A stretch of 14,252 nucleotides of DNA, taken from the NCBI GenBank assembly GCA_017547315.1, contig JAFYQA010000036.1:1-14252 (forward strand), given 5' to 3'. Shown in pieces: positions 1 to 7,368 of the stretch. How positions within the stretch are numbered: position 1 is the stretch's first letter; the number at the start of each line of letters is the position of its first letter. Origin of the DNA: Roseburia sp. (GTDB lineage Bacteria > Bacillota_A > Clostridia > Lachnospirales > Lachnospiraceae). Below the pieces are notes generated by a model, which saw nothing but the letters and a program-made list of their open reading frames with translations, ran no database searches and was not told where the DNA came from. The position numbers and the translations under genes were made by a program.

Positions 1-1017
1 GAAGATGGATTCGGCAAAAATGAATATATTGAGACAACCAGACCATTAGTAGTTATTACAGCTCCGGGACCGGGAAGTGGAAAGATGGCAACCTGTCTTT
101 CACAGTTGTATCATGAGAATCTGCGCGGTATAAAAGCAGGTTATGCAAAGTTTGAGACATTCCCGATTTGGAACATTCCACTGAAACATCCGGTGAATTT
201 GGCATACGAAGCTGCTACAGCAGATTTGGATGATGTGAATATGATTGACCCATTCCATTTGGAAGCTTATGGTGAGACAACGGTTAATTATAATCGTGAT
301 ATTGAAATTTACCCGGTATTAAATGCTATTTTTGAAGGCATTTACGGCGAAAATACCTATTATAAATCTCCGACCGATATGGGGGTTAATATGGTTGGTA
401 ATTGTATTGTGGATGATGAAGCATGTTGTGATGCGTCTAAGATGGAGATTATCAGACGTTATTATGGTGCGTTAAATCGTACTGCAAGAGGCGATGATGC
501 AGAAACAGAGGTTTATAAAATTGAACTTCTGATGAAACAGGCAAAGATTACCACAGACGCTCGCAAAGTTACGGTAGCTGCGAAAAATCGTGCGTTAGAG
601 TTAGGAGTCCCAACTGCAGCAATCGAGCTTGCAGATGGAACCATTATTACTTCAAAAACAACGGATTTCCTCGGTGCGTCTGCAGCATTACTCTTAAACG
701 CAGTGAAATATTTGGCAGGCATTGACCATGATGTCAAATTAATCAGTCCGGAAGCGATTGAACCAATTCAGGATTTAAAGGTGCGTTTCTTAGGTGGAAG
801 AAACCCAAGATTACACACGGATGAAGTATTAATTGCACTCTCACTTGCAGGACTTACGAATCCGGATGCGAAAAATGCAATGGAGCAGCTTACTAAATTA
901 AAAGGATGCCAGGTGCATACATCTGTTATGTTATCGGAAGTCGATGCGAAGATTTTCAAGCGTCTAGGTGTTGATTTAACTTGTGAACCAGTTAGAAGCG
1001 GCGTGAAGTTGTACTAG
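1..1017 (+). CDS. DUF1846 (UPF0371) family protein, 3' part
   Basis: The frame is open from the first base, so the ATG at 85 is internal and the gene starts upstream of the window; 338 residues plus a TAG stop are visible. The sequence resembles the DUF1846/UPF0371 family (PF08903), whose members are about 500 residues, so roughly the first third is missing. Near the left edge it has the Gly-rich stretch APGPGSGKMATCLSQLYHE, which I recognise as characteristic of this family. It looks like a nucleotide- or phosphate-binding loop but does not fit a strict Walker A (spacing is short and Met follows the Lys). The C-terminal half contains runs such as LGGRNPRLHTDEVLIALS. I know of no established biochemical role. 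No terminator follows; the next gene begins 60 bp downstream. Family confidence is high, function unknown. Confidence 0.88.
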   Translation, partial: EDGFGKNEYIETTRPLVVITAPGPGSGKMATCLSQLYHENLRGIKAGYAKFETFPIWNIPLKHPVNLAYEAATADLDDVNMIDPFHLEAYGETTVNYNRDIEIYPVLNAIFEGIYGENTYYKSPTDMGVNMVGNCIVDDEACCDASKMEIIRRYYGALNRTARGDDAETEVYKIELLMKQAKITTDARKVTVAAKNRALELGVPTAAIELADGTIITSKTTDFLGASAALLLNAVKYLAGIDHDVKLISPEAIEPIQDLKVRFLGGRNPRLHTDEVLIALSLAGLTNPDAKNAMEQLTKLKGCQVHTSVMLSEVDAKIFKRLGVDLTCEPVRSGVKLY

Positions 1018-1077
1018 AACAAAGCATAAATTATTTTATATTGCATAGAATAAAACAAACCTTACTAGAGTTTTTAT

Positions 1078-1764
1078 ATGCAAAAAAAGAAATTTATGAT
1101 AATGGGATATGTGATGGCTACTATTGTCGTAACAGGTTATCTGTCAATGATAGCGTATCTATTACGAGGAGTGCCGGTTTCGGTTCCTGTAGTAGAGAAA
1201 ACAATAATAGAAAAAAAGGTAGCAATTACGTTTGATGATGGTCCAAACGAGGACTATACAGCGGATTTACTGAAAGGATTAAAGGAACGTGGAGTATCTG
1301 CCACGTTCTTTTTGTTAGGAACGGAAGTCGAGAAATACCCAAAACTGGTAGAACAGATACATGCAGACGGGCATTTAATCGGAACCCATTCGTATCAGCA
1401 TGTGAATCTATGCAATCTCACGGATGAAAAGGCAATCGAGCAGGTTGTAAAAACAAATCAAGTAATAGAAGAAGTCATTGGAGAATGTCCGCAGTTTATC
1501 AGACCGCCGTTTGGTTGCTGGAAAAAAGATTTGGATTATAATACGACAATGATTGAAATACTTTGGGATATTGATTCCAAAGACTGGTGTACGAATAACA
1601 CAAATGTCATCGTACAAAGAGTGTTAAAGAATGTGGAGGACGGCGACATTATTCTGATGCACGATGCATCGAAATCTTCAGTAAATGCAGCGTTGCAGAT
1701 AATCGATAGCTTACAAAAGGAAGGGTATCTTTTTGTAACGGCGGATGAATTAGTGTTGGATTGA
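1078..1764 (+). CDS. Membrane-anchored polysaccharide deacetylase (NodB domain)
   Basis: This 228-residue protein has an N-terminal hydrophobic segment (about residues 8-29) acting as signal anchor, then a carbohydrate esterase family 4 NodB domain facing outside the cell. All five NodB motifs are visible: TFDDGP at 51-56 (catalytic base and metal Asp), HSYQH at 104-108 (two metal-binding His), RPPFG at 142-146, the WDIDSKDW stretch at 163-170, and ILMHD at 192-196 with the catalytic His. Enzymes of this family remove N-acetyl groups from peptidoglycan GlcNAc/MurNAc or other surface glycans; the exact substrate cannot be told from sequence. The start at 1078 puts the basic residues just before the membrane segment, but its ribosome binding site (tagag) is weak, and ATG codons at 1096 and 1102 are possible alternatives. 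The catalytic domain is complete and apparently active. Confidence 0.93.
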   Translation: MQKKKFMIMGYVMATIVVTGYLSMIAYLLRGVPVSVPVVEKTIIEKKVAITFDDGPNEDYTADLLKGLKERGVSATFFLLGTEVEKYPKLVEQIHADGHLIGTHSYQHVNLCNLTDEKAIEQVVKTNQVIEEVIGECPQFIRPPFGCWKKDLDYNTTMIEILWDIDSKDWCTNNTNVIVQRVLKNVEDGDIILMHDASKSSVNAALQIIDSLQKEGYLFVTADELVLD

Positions 1765-1839
1765 AGCAAAAATAACTCACTTATTCAGAGAAAAATTTGT
1801 AAGCAATCTCGCACTTTTCAAAAAGAAGGAGAGACACTA

Positions 1840-2529
1840 ATGGAAACAATTACAAAAGAATTATTTGAGTTACGTGACGAGTCATATTTTCAATTTCATA
1901 AAAAATTAATTCCGGAGATACCGGAGGAGCATATTATAGGTGTGCGTACACCTATGCTTCGTACCTATGCAAAAGAAGTGGCAAAGCGGCCGGAAGTATA
2001 TGCATTTCTGCAGGAATTGCCTCATACTTATTATGAAGAAAATAACCTGCATGGCGCATTACTGGGGTTACTTTATAAAGATGTGGAAAGTTATTTGATA
2101 GAACTCGAAAAATTTCTGCCGTATGTGGATAACTGGGCGACCTGTGATATGATGGGACCAAAAGTATTCAAAAAGAACCTTCCTCTTGTATATGAGCATG
2201 TTAAAAAATGGGTTGCCAGCAGAGATACTTATACGGTGCGATTTGGTGTGGTGACGCTTCTGGGATATTTTTTAGAGGATGCATTTTTGCCAGAAATGTT
2301 AGATTTAGTAGCTGGAATTGAATCGGAGGAATATTACATAAAAATGGCAGTTGCGTGGTATTTTAGCATGGCGTTAGTAAAACAGTATGATGCAACAATC
2401 CCTTATCTGCAAAAGCAGGTAATGCCAACGTGGACACATAATAAAGCGATTCAGAAAGCAATAGAAAGTTATCAGATAGATAAAGCGACAAAAGAGTATC
2501 TTAGAAGTTTGAAAGTACAAAAACGATAG
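1840..2529 (+). CDS. AlkD-like DNA alkylation repair protein
   Basis: The 229-residue protein belongs to the DNA alkylation repair family (PF08713), an all-helical HEAT-like-repeat fold. The best-studied member, Bacillus cereus AlkD, excises positively charged N3- and N7-alkylated bases. Residues corresponding to AlkD Trp109, Asp113, Arg148 and Trp187 appear to be present as Trp99 and Asp103 (in DNWATCD), Arg134 (in YTVRFGVVTLL) and Trp173 (in MAVAWYFSMAL); the Trp-Asp spacing of 4 and the Arg-Trp spacing of 39 match. This supports a working glycosylase, although some relatives act only as DNA-binding proteins. The start is well fixed by AAGGAGA at 1826-1832, 7 nt before the ATG. It is 75 bp downstream of the deacetylase with no terminator seen between them. 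Assignment of the equivalent residues is by eye. Confidence 0.92.
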   Translation: METITKELFELRDESYFQFHKKLIPEIPEEHIIGVRTPMLRTYAKEVAKRPEVYAFLQELPHTYYEENNLHGALLGLLYKDVESYLIELEKFLPYVDNWATCDMMGPKVFKKNLPLVYEHVKKWVASRDTYTVRFGVVTLLGYFLEDAFLPEMLDLVAGIESEEYYIKMAVAWYFSMALVKQYDATIPYLQKQVMPTWTHNKAIQKAIESYQIDKATKEYLRSLKVQKR

Positions 2530-2660
2530 AGGAATTTGCATTTGTATAAAATGTAGTGGACGGAATAGATACTATAACGAAAAAGAATAGAAATTTATAT
2601 ATTTTAGACTTGTCAAACGGCCAAGTTTCATGTAAGGTAAAACGAAAGTACAAGTTACGA

Positions 2661-2666
2661 TGGAGA
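2661..2666 (+). promoter_or_regulatory. Ribosome binding site that selects the rarA start
   Basis: TGGAGA lies 5 nt before the ATG at 2672. It overlaps an in-frame ATG at 2660, which itself has no Shine-Dalgarno upstream. This favours 2672 as the true start, and the resulting N-terminus (MDLFEYMREQ) matches what I know of clostridial RarA proteins. Confidence 0.6.
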
Positions 2667-2671
2667 ATATC

Positions 2672-3994
2672 ATGGATTTATTTGAGTACATGAGAGAACA
2701 GAATCAGGAAAAGGAATCGCCCTTAGCATCCAGACTCCGTCCGACACGGTTGGAGGAGGTAGTGGGACAGCAGCATATCATTGGAAAAGATAAGCTTTTG
2801 TACCGCGCGATTAAGGCGGACAAATTAAGTTCCATTATTTTATACGGACCTCCGGGCACGGGAAAGACTACTTTAGCGAAGGTGATTGCGAATACGACCA
2901 GTGCTGAATTCCTGCAGATTAACGCGACTTCTGCCGGTAAAAAGGATATGGAAGAAGTAGTAGCGCAGGCGAAGAATAATCAGGGCATGTACGGGAAAAA
3001 GACGATATTGTTCATCGATGAAATTCATCGTTTTAATAAGGGACAGCAGGATTATCTGCTTCCGTTTGTAGAAGATGGTACAGTGATTTTAATCGGTGCT
3101 ACAACAGAGAATCCGTACTTTGAGGTGAACGGAGCGTTACTGTCTCGTTCTATTATTTTTGAATTAAAGAACCTTTCAATAGAAGACATTAAGACACTTT
3201 TACTTCGTGCAGTAAATGACGTGGAAAAAGGTATGGGTTCATATAACGCAGTCATCGAAGAGGATGCATTGGAGTTTTTGGCGGATGTGTCTAACGGAGA
3301 TGCCAGAGCGGCATTGACCGCAATCGAACTTGGAATTCTGACCACTGAACGCGGTGAAGATGGGAAGATTCATATTACATTAGAAGTTGCAAGTGAATGT
3401 ATTCAAAAACGAGTTGTGCGTTATGATAAAACTGGGGATAATCATTACGATACCATCTCAGCATTTATTAAAAGTATGAGAGGTTCTGACCCGGATGCAG
3501 CGGTTTATTATCTGGCACGAATGTTATATGCGGGTGAAGATATTAAGTTCATTGCCAGAAGAATTATGATATGTGCATCAGAAGATGTGGGGAATGCTGA
3601 CCCGATGGCGCTTGTAGTTGCAACATCTGCTTCACAGGCGATTGAGCGAATTGGTATGCCGGAGGCACAGATTATTTTATCGCAGGCGGCAAGTTATGTG
3701 GCATGTGCACCGAAAAGTAATGCGGCATGTAATGCGATTTTTGCTGCGATGGATGTAGTTAAAAATACGAAGACAGCACCTATTCCAGTGCATTTACAGG
3801 ATGCACATTATAAAGGAGCTGGAAAGCTTGGACATGGTGATGGATATAAATATGCACATGCGTATCCAAAACATTATGTGAAGCAACAGTATTTACCAGA
3901 TGGACTTACCGATCAGGTATTTTATCAGCCATCTGATAATGGTTATGAGAAGAAAATCAAGGAACATTTTCGTTGGTTAAAGGAGGATATATAA
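2672..3994 (+). CDS. rarA: Replication-associated recombination protein A (AAA+ ATPase)
   Basis: This is a 440-residue RarA/MgsA/Mgs1-WRNIP1 family AAA+ ATPase, related to clamp-loader subunits, which acts at stalled replication forks together with SSB and RecA. Numbered from the 2672 start, it shows Walker A GPPGTGKT at 59-66, Walker B ILFIDEIHRF at 112-121, sensor-1 GATTENP at 142-148 and the LLSRS arginine-finger region. The C-terminal tetramerisation part contains SMRGSDPDAAVYYLARML and AGEDIKFIARR, both typical of the family. The length is normal and no motif is missing. An in-frame ATG at 2660 would add four residues but lacks a ribosome binding site. The 142-bp gap upstream holds no convincing promoter by eye. 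Its 3' end carries the ribosome binding site of the next gene, so the two are probably co-transcribed. Confidence 0.96.
   Translation: MDLFEYMREQNQEKESPLASRLRPTRLEEVVGQQHIIGKDKLLYRAIKADKLSSIILYGPPGTGKTTLAKVIANTTSAEFLQINATSAGKKDMEEVVAQAKNNQGMYGKKTILFIDEIHRFNKGQQDYLLPFVEDGTVILIGATTENPYFEVNGALLSRSIIFELKNLSIEDIKTLLLRAVNDVEKGMGSYNAVIEEDALEFLADVSNGDARAALTAIELGILTTERGEDGKIHITLEVASECIQKRVVRYDKTGDNHYDTISAFIKSMRGSDPDAAVYYLARMLYAGEDIKFIARRIMICASEDVGNADPMALVVATSASQAIERIGMPEAQIILSQAASYVACAPKSNAACNAIFAAMDVVKNTKTAPIPVHLQDAHYKGAGKLGHGDGYKYAHAYPKHYVKQQYLPDGLTDQVFYQPSDNGYEKKIKEHFRWLKEDI
3979..3986 (+). promoter_or_regulatory. Shine-Dalgarno for the aminotransferase inside the end of rarA
   Basis: AAAGGAGG sits within the last codons of rarA (Lys-Glu-Asp before the stop), 9 nt before the aminotransferase ATG. 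The rarA stop (3992-3994) and the next start (3996) are separated by 1 nt, an arrangement that suggests translational coupling. Confidence 0.8.
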
Positions 3995-3995
3995 A

Positions 3996-5306
3996 ATGAA
4001 ATCATATCAGGAAATGACAAGAGAAGAACTTTTAGCAGAAGAAGAGGTATTAACTGCAGAGTACAAAAAATATCAGGCGAGAGATTTGCACTTAGATATG
4101 TCTCGTGGTAAGCCATCTCAGGAACAGTTAGATATCTCTATGGAAATGATGGATGTATTATCTTCGGCAGCAGATTTAACATGTGATGACGGAACAGACT
4201 GCCGTAATTATGGTGTATTAGATGGTATTCAGGAAGCAAAAGAATTACTTGGTGATATGATTGAAGTGAATCCAGATAATATCATTATCTATGGTAACTC
4301 CAGCTTAAATGTAATGTATGATACAATTTCACGTTCTATGACACATGGTGTTATGGGAAATACTCCATGGTGCAAACTTGATAAAGTAAAATTCTTATGT
4401 CCAGTTCCAGGATATGACAGACATTTTGCGATTACAGAGTACTTTGGTATCGAAATGATTAATGTACCAATGCTTTCAACAGGTCCGGATATGGATATGG
4501 TAGAAGAATTGGTGCGTAGTGATGAATCAATCAAAGGTATCTGGTGTGTTCCAAAATATTCAAATCCACAGGGTATTACATACTCTGATGAGACAGTTCG
4601 CCGCTTTGCAAGATTACAGCCGGCAGCAAAAGATTTCCGTATTTACTGGGATAATGCTTACTGCGTACATCATTTATATGATATTAATCAGGACCACTTA
4701 ATCGAGATTTTAAAAGAGTGTAAGAGAGCCGGTAATCCGGATATGGTATACAAATTCTGCTCTACAAGTAAGATTTCCTTCCCTGGTTCTGGTGTAGCTG
4801 CGATTGCTACTTCTGCAAATAACTTAGAAGATATTAAAAAACAGTTAAAGAACCAGACAATTGGATACGATAAAGTAAATCAGTTACGTCATGTACGTTA
4901 TTTCAAAGATATCCATGGTATTACAGAGCATATGAGAAAACATGCAGATATCATGCGTCCAAAGTTTGAGATGATTACAGATACCTTCGAAAGAGAATTA
5001 AAAGGACTCGGAGCTGGTAGCTGGTTCACACCAAAGGGTGGATATTTCATTGCTTATGAAGCATTAGAAGGCTGCGCAAAAGATATCGTAGCTAGAATGC
5101 AGAAAGCAGGTGTTACAATGACACCAGCAGGTGCGCCATTCCCATACGGCAAGGATCCAAAAGATTCCGTTATCCGTATCGCACCATCTTGTCCAAGTGT
5201 AGAGAACTTGCAGATTGCGACAGAGATTTTTGTGATTTGTGTAAAACTTGCAAGTATTAAGAAATTATTGGCTGAGATGCCAGAAGTTGCAGCTGTGGAA
5301 GCGTAG
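3996..5306 (+). CDS. PLP-dependent aminotransferase, aspartate aminotransferase-like (PF12897 type)
   Basis: This is a 436-residue fold-type I aminotransferase of the AspT subgroup (PF12897), probably transferring the amino group of aspartate or a similar amino acid to 2-oxoglutarate in the cytoplasm. Visible residues include Asn190 in YSNPQG, Asp219 and Tyr222 in YWDNAYCVHH (cofactor pyridine and phenol contacts), the Schiff-base Lys259 in FCSTSKISFPGSG, and Arg394 in SVIRIAPSCP for the substrate carboxylate. DMSRGKPS near residue 35-42 and PVPGYDRHF at 136-144 are also typical. Length is normal and nothing is missing. The start is supported by AAAGGAGG 9 nt upstream, inside rarA. A strong hairpin terminator follows about 70 bp after the stop. 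Substrate specificity cannot be read from sequence; alanine- or aromatic-specific activity is possible. Confidence 0.92.
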   Translation: MKSYQEMTREELLAEEEVLTAEYKKYQARDLHLDMSRGKPSQEQLDISMEMMDVLSSAADLTCDDGTDCRNYGVLDGIQEAKELLGDMIEVNPDNIIIYGNSSLNVMYDTISRSMTHGVMGNTPWCKLDKVKFLCPVPGYDRHFAITEYFGIEMINVPMLSTGPDMDMVEELVRSDESIKGIWCVPKYSNPQGITYSDETVRRFARLQPAAKDFRIYWDNAYCVHHLYDINQDHLIEILKECKRAGNPDMVYKFCSTSKISFPGSGVAAIATSANNLEDIKKQLKNQTIGYDKVNQLRHVRYFKDIHGITEHMRKHADIMRPKFEMITDTFERELKGLGAGSWFTPKGGYFIAYEALEGCAKDIVARMQKAGVTMTPAGAPFPYGKDPKDSVIRIAPSCPSVENLQIATEIFVICVKLASIKKLLAEMPEVAAVEA

Positions 5307-5374
5307 GAAGAATGAATTTGTAATTATTTAGAACATAGTAATTTTATGAATAGTTACATTAATATGATATTTAG

Positions 5375-5423
5375 AAAGAGACAAGGATATTTCGTAGAGA
5401 TATGATATTCGTGTCTCTTTTTT
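5375..5423 (+). terminator. Rho-independent terminator after the aminotransferase gene
   Basis: AAAGAGAC at 5375-5382 pairs with GTCTCTTT at 5413-5420, followed by more T residues (run of six from 5418). The stem extends further inward through GGATAT pairing with ATATTC (with a G-U pair) after one mismatch. It lies about 70 bp after the aminotransferase stop and marks the end of the rarA block. Confidence 0.85.
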
Positions 5424-5440
5424 GCTTGAAATAACGCATT

Positions 5441-5466
5441 CTGCGTAGCAATAACGCGCTATGCAG
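5441..5466. repeat. Palindromic element (9-bp stem, 8-nt loop) in the leader of the Rpn gene
   Basis: CTGCGTAGC at 5441-5449 pairs with GCTATGCAG at 5458-5466, all nine positions paired with one G-U, around the loop AATAACGC. Short overlapping alternatives exist: ACGCA/TGCGT (5434-5446) and CGCTAT/ATAGCG (5457-5482). The half-sites ATAACGC at 5431 and 5451 are direct repeats 20 bp apart. No T-run follows, so it does not look like a terminator. It could be a dispersed small palindromic repeat or an mRNA leader structure; I cannot tell which from one copy. Confidence 0.55.
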
Positions 5467-5526
5467 TTTGTAAAAGATAGCGTGCTCATGTGAAAATGTA
5501 TATAAGAAAAATAAACAGGAGGTTAC

Positions 5527-6426
5527 ATGAGCAGTACAATTTTTGATGATGTATTTAGAACGATACAAGAGAGGTTACCACAGTTATTAATACCTTTAGT
5601 TAATGAAGTGTTTCATACTTCGTATGCTGAGGATATAGTCGTAGAGCGTTTGCCAGAGGAATATCAGAAACTGGTCTCCAAAGTAGTAGCGGACAGTTGT
5701 AGTAAAATAGGAGAACAAATATATCATTTCGAATGTCAGAGTACAAAAGATGGAAATATGGTCATAAGAATGATTGAATATGATTTTATGATTGCGTTGA
5801 TGGAAGCAAAATGGAGAAAAAGGAAACGATTAAAATTTCCGAAATCAAGCATTATATATTTGCGTTCAGCGAAGAATAGTGTTTCGGAAGAAGTGTTAGA
5901 AATTGAACTGGCAGATGAGCAGGTTATTACATATCGGGTTCCTGTTCTCAAATTAAGAGATTATAGTATTGAGGAAATATTTGAAAAGAACTTGCTGATT
6001 TTGTTGCCGTATTATATCATTAAGTATGAGAAAGAGATTTCTAAGATTGCAAAAGATGTAGAGCGAGAGAGATATTTATTGGATGAGTATGCAGCTATAA
6101 TCAAAGGATTAGAGATATATGTGAAAAAAGATATAGAAGAATTTCACGATTTGTTGCAGTTAATGAGAAGAATCATGGAATATCTAATGCGTAAGGAACC
6201 CGATTTAAAAGAAAGGATGAGTGATGTTATGGGTGGGAAAGTGCTGCCGTTACCTTCAGATGCTATAAGAGAAGCGAGAGCAGAAGGATTACAACAAGGA
6301 ATCACCGCTGTGATACATTTATGCAAAGAGATGGAAATAGAGAAAAAGAAAGTAATTGCGAGATTAAAATCAGAGTTTTCTCTGACTGACGAACAGGCAA
6401 AAGAAGCAATTGCAAAATATTGGTAG
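5527..6426 (+). CDS. Rpn family recombination-promoting nuclease / putative transposase
   Basis: This 299-residue protein resembles the Rpn/PD-(D/E)XK nuclease family (PF12784-like), long annotated as putative transposase and shown for E. coli RpnA-E to be DNA endonucleases that promote recombination. The N-terminus FDDVFRTIQERL, Asp57 in VVADSCSKI, and Glu69-x-Gln71 in YHFECQST form the expected metal-binding core, followed by the conserved R81-M-x-x-Y85. The middle is basic (WRKRKRLKFPK at 96-106). The charged C-terminal tail (REARAEGLQQG onward, ending EAIAKYW) is typical of clostridial members. AGGAGG at 5517-5522, only 4 nt before the ATG, supports the start. It stands alone between two terminators, with no inverted repeats, target-site duplication or partner gene, so mobility itself is not supported. 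The exact subfamily is uncertain. Confidence 0.85.
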   Translation: MSSTIFDDVFRTIQERLPQLLIPLVNEVFHTSYAEDIVVERLPEEYQKLVSKVVADSCSKIGEQIYHFECQSTKDGNMVIRMIEYDFMIALMEAKWRKRKRLKFPKSSIIYLRSAKNSVSEEVLEIELADEQVITYRVPVLKLRDYSIEEIFEKNLLILLPYYIIKYEKEISKIAKDVERERYLLDEYAAIIKGLEIYVKKDIEEFHDLLQLMRRIMEYLMRKEPDLKERMSDVMGGKVLPLPSDAIREARAEGLQQGITAVIHLCKEMEIEKKKVIARLKSEFSLTDEQAKEAIAKYW

Positions 6427-6436
6427 TATGAAAAGG

Positions 6437-6468
6437 CATTGTTACAATAGATGTAACAATGTTTTTTT
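6437..6468 (+). terminator. Rho-independent terminator after the Rpn gene
   Basis: CATTGTTACA at 6437-6446 and TGTAACAATG at 6452-6461 form a perfect 10-bp stem with a 5-nt loop, followed by seven T residues (6462-6468). It starts 10 bp after the Rpn stop codon. Confidence 0.92.
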
Positions 6469-6489
6469 GTTCTATATAGAAAAGGTACA

Positions 6490-6518
6490 TTGTGTACAAT
6501 AAGAAAGTATGATACGAT
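6490..6518 (+). promoter_or_regulatory. Possible promoter for the two-component genes
   Basis: TTGTGT (6490-6495) and TACGAT (6513-6518) are separated by 17 bp, just after the Rpn terminator and about 90 bp before the response regulator. Both boxes match the sigma-A consensus only partly. An overlapping TATGAT at 6508-6513 is a better -10 but has no good -35, which could mean an activator-dependent promoter. A promoter is expected somewhere in this gap because a terminator precedes it; the exact site is a guess. Confidence 0.28.
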
Positions 6519-6608
6519 AAAAATAATATTTTTTAGAATCAGAGTTATGCTTAGAATGCCTAATTTGTATAGGTAGAAGGGTGAAAAAGAAATAAGTGAG
6601 AAGTAGTG

Positions 6609-7316
6609 ATGAAAGTTGTTATTTGTGATGATGAAAGAGCAGCAGCGAAGTATTTAAATGCGTTATTGCAGAAAAGAACAGATATAGATGTATTAGGAAT
6701 GTTTACAAACCAAAAAGAATTTTTAGAGTTCATGGAAGATGAGATGGTTCCCGATATTGTTTTTATGGACATTGATTGGCAGGATGACATAGATGGAATC
6801 CAATTGTCAAAATTATTATTTGAAAAATATCCCAATACACAGATTATCTATGTGACAGGGTATAATGATCGTTTTTCACAGCAAATCTTTTTGGAAGATT
6901 CGAATTTGTGTGGATATCTAGTGAAGCCGGTACAAGAAGATTTGTTAGAACGAATGCTAATGCGGACGGAGAATCGTAGAAATCTGGTTAATGAGAAATT
7001 TGTAGTAAGTCAACGTGGTGTAGAGCAAGTTTTTTTATATAGCGAGATTGCTTATCTGGAGAGCAAGGGACACCATGTGATTTTACATACGGAAAAAGAA
7101 GATATTTCAATTTATGAAAAATTAGATACTTGCAGTAAAAAATTACCATGTAGTTTTGCGCAGTGCCATAAGAGTTATGTGGTAAATATGGATTATATTA
7201 TTTATATAGATAAAGACATAATCTGGTTGAAAAATGATAAGAAAATAAATATTAGCAAATCGAAATACAAAGAATTTAGAGAACGATATTTTAAGTACAT
7301 GGGTACGAAAATGTAA
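6609..7316 (+). CDS. LytTR-family response regulator (AgrA/VirR-like)
   Basis: This 235-residue protein has an N-terminal receiver domain (about 1-120) and a C-terminal LytTR DNA-binding domain (about 130-230), the AgrA/LytR/ComE architecture that binds imperfect direct repeats upstream of target promoters. Receiver residues are complete: Asp7 and Asp8 in VICDDE, phospho-acceptor Asp54 in VFMDIDW, Thr83 in YVTGY and Lys106 in YLVKP. The LytTR part begins FVVSQRGVEQVFLYSEIAYLES and includes FAQCHKSYVVNMDYI. I chose ATG 6609 (MKVVICDDE); a GTG directly before it at 6606 would add one residue, and the ribosome binding site (aagtgag) is weak. The sensor kinase follows after 52 bp with no terminator, so the pair is very likely an operon. 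Confidence 0.94.
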   Translation: MKVVICDDERAAAKYLNALLQKRTDIDVLGMFTNQKEFLEFMEDEMVPDIVFMDIDWQDDIDGIQLSKLLFEKYPNTQIIYVTGYNDRFSQQIFLEDSNLCGYLVKPVQEDLLERMLMRTENRRNLVNEKFVVSQRGVEQVFLYSEIAYLESKGHHVILHTEKEDISIYEKLDTCSKKLPCSFAQCHKSYVVNMDYIIYIDKDIIWLKNDKKINISKSKYKEFRERYFKYMGTKM

Positions 7317-7356
7317 GAACTATCTGCGAAGAAAAACGTAGGTTATTTTGTATGTG

Positions 7357-7363
7357 AAGGGAG
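7357..7363 (+). promoter_or_regulatory. Ribosome binding site that selects the kinase start
   Basis: AAGGGAG lies 5 nt before ATG 7369. The frame is open further upstream to a TTG at 7348, but that codon has no Shine-Dalgarno and would place this motif inside the coding region, so 7369 is preferred. Confidence 0.65.
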
Positions 7364-7368
7364 ACTAT

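Noticed and set aside
1041..1235. 64-residue plus-strand ORF starting before the deacetylase
   Set aside because: It starts with TTG and overlaps the deacetylase in another frame; the deacetylase has all NodB motifs, so this is a shadow.
2610..2638. Possible rarA promoter TTGTCA-N17-TAAGGT
   Set aside because: The -35 is good but the -10 matches at only three positions, and the rest of the gap is too AT-rich to judge by eye.
5527..6426. Insertion sequence around the Rpn gene
   Set aside because: No terminal inverted repeats or target-site duplication were found; the flanking hairpins are terminators and a leader structure, not matching ends.
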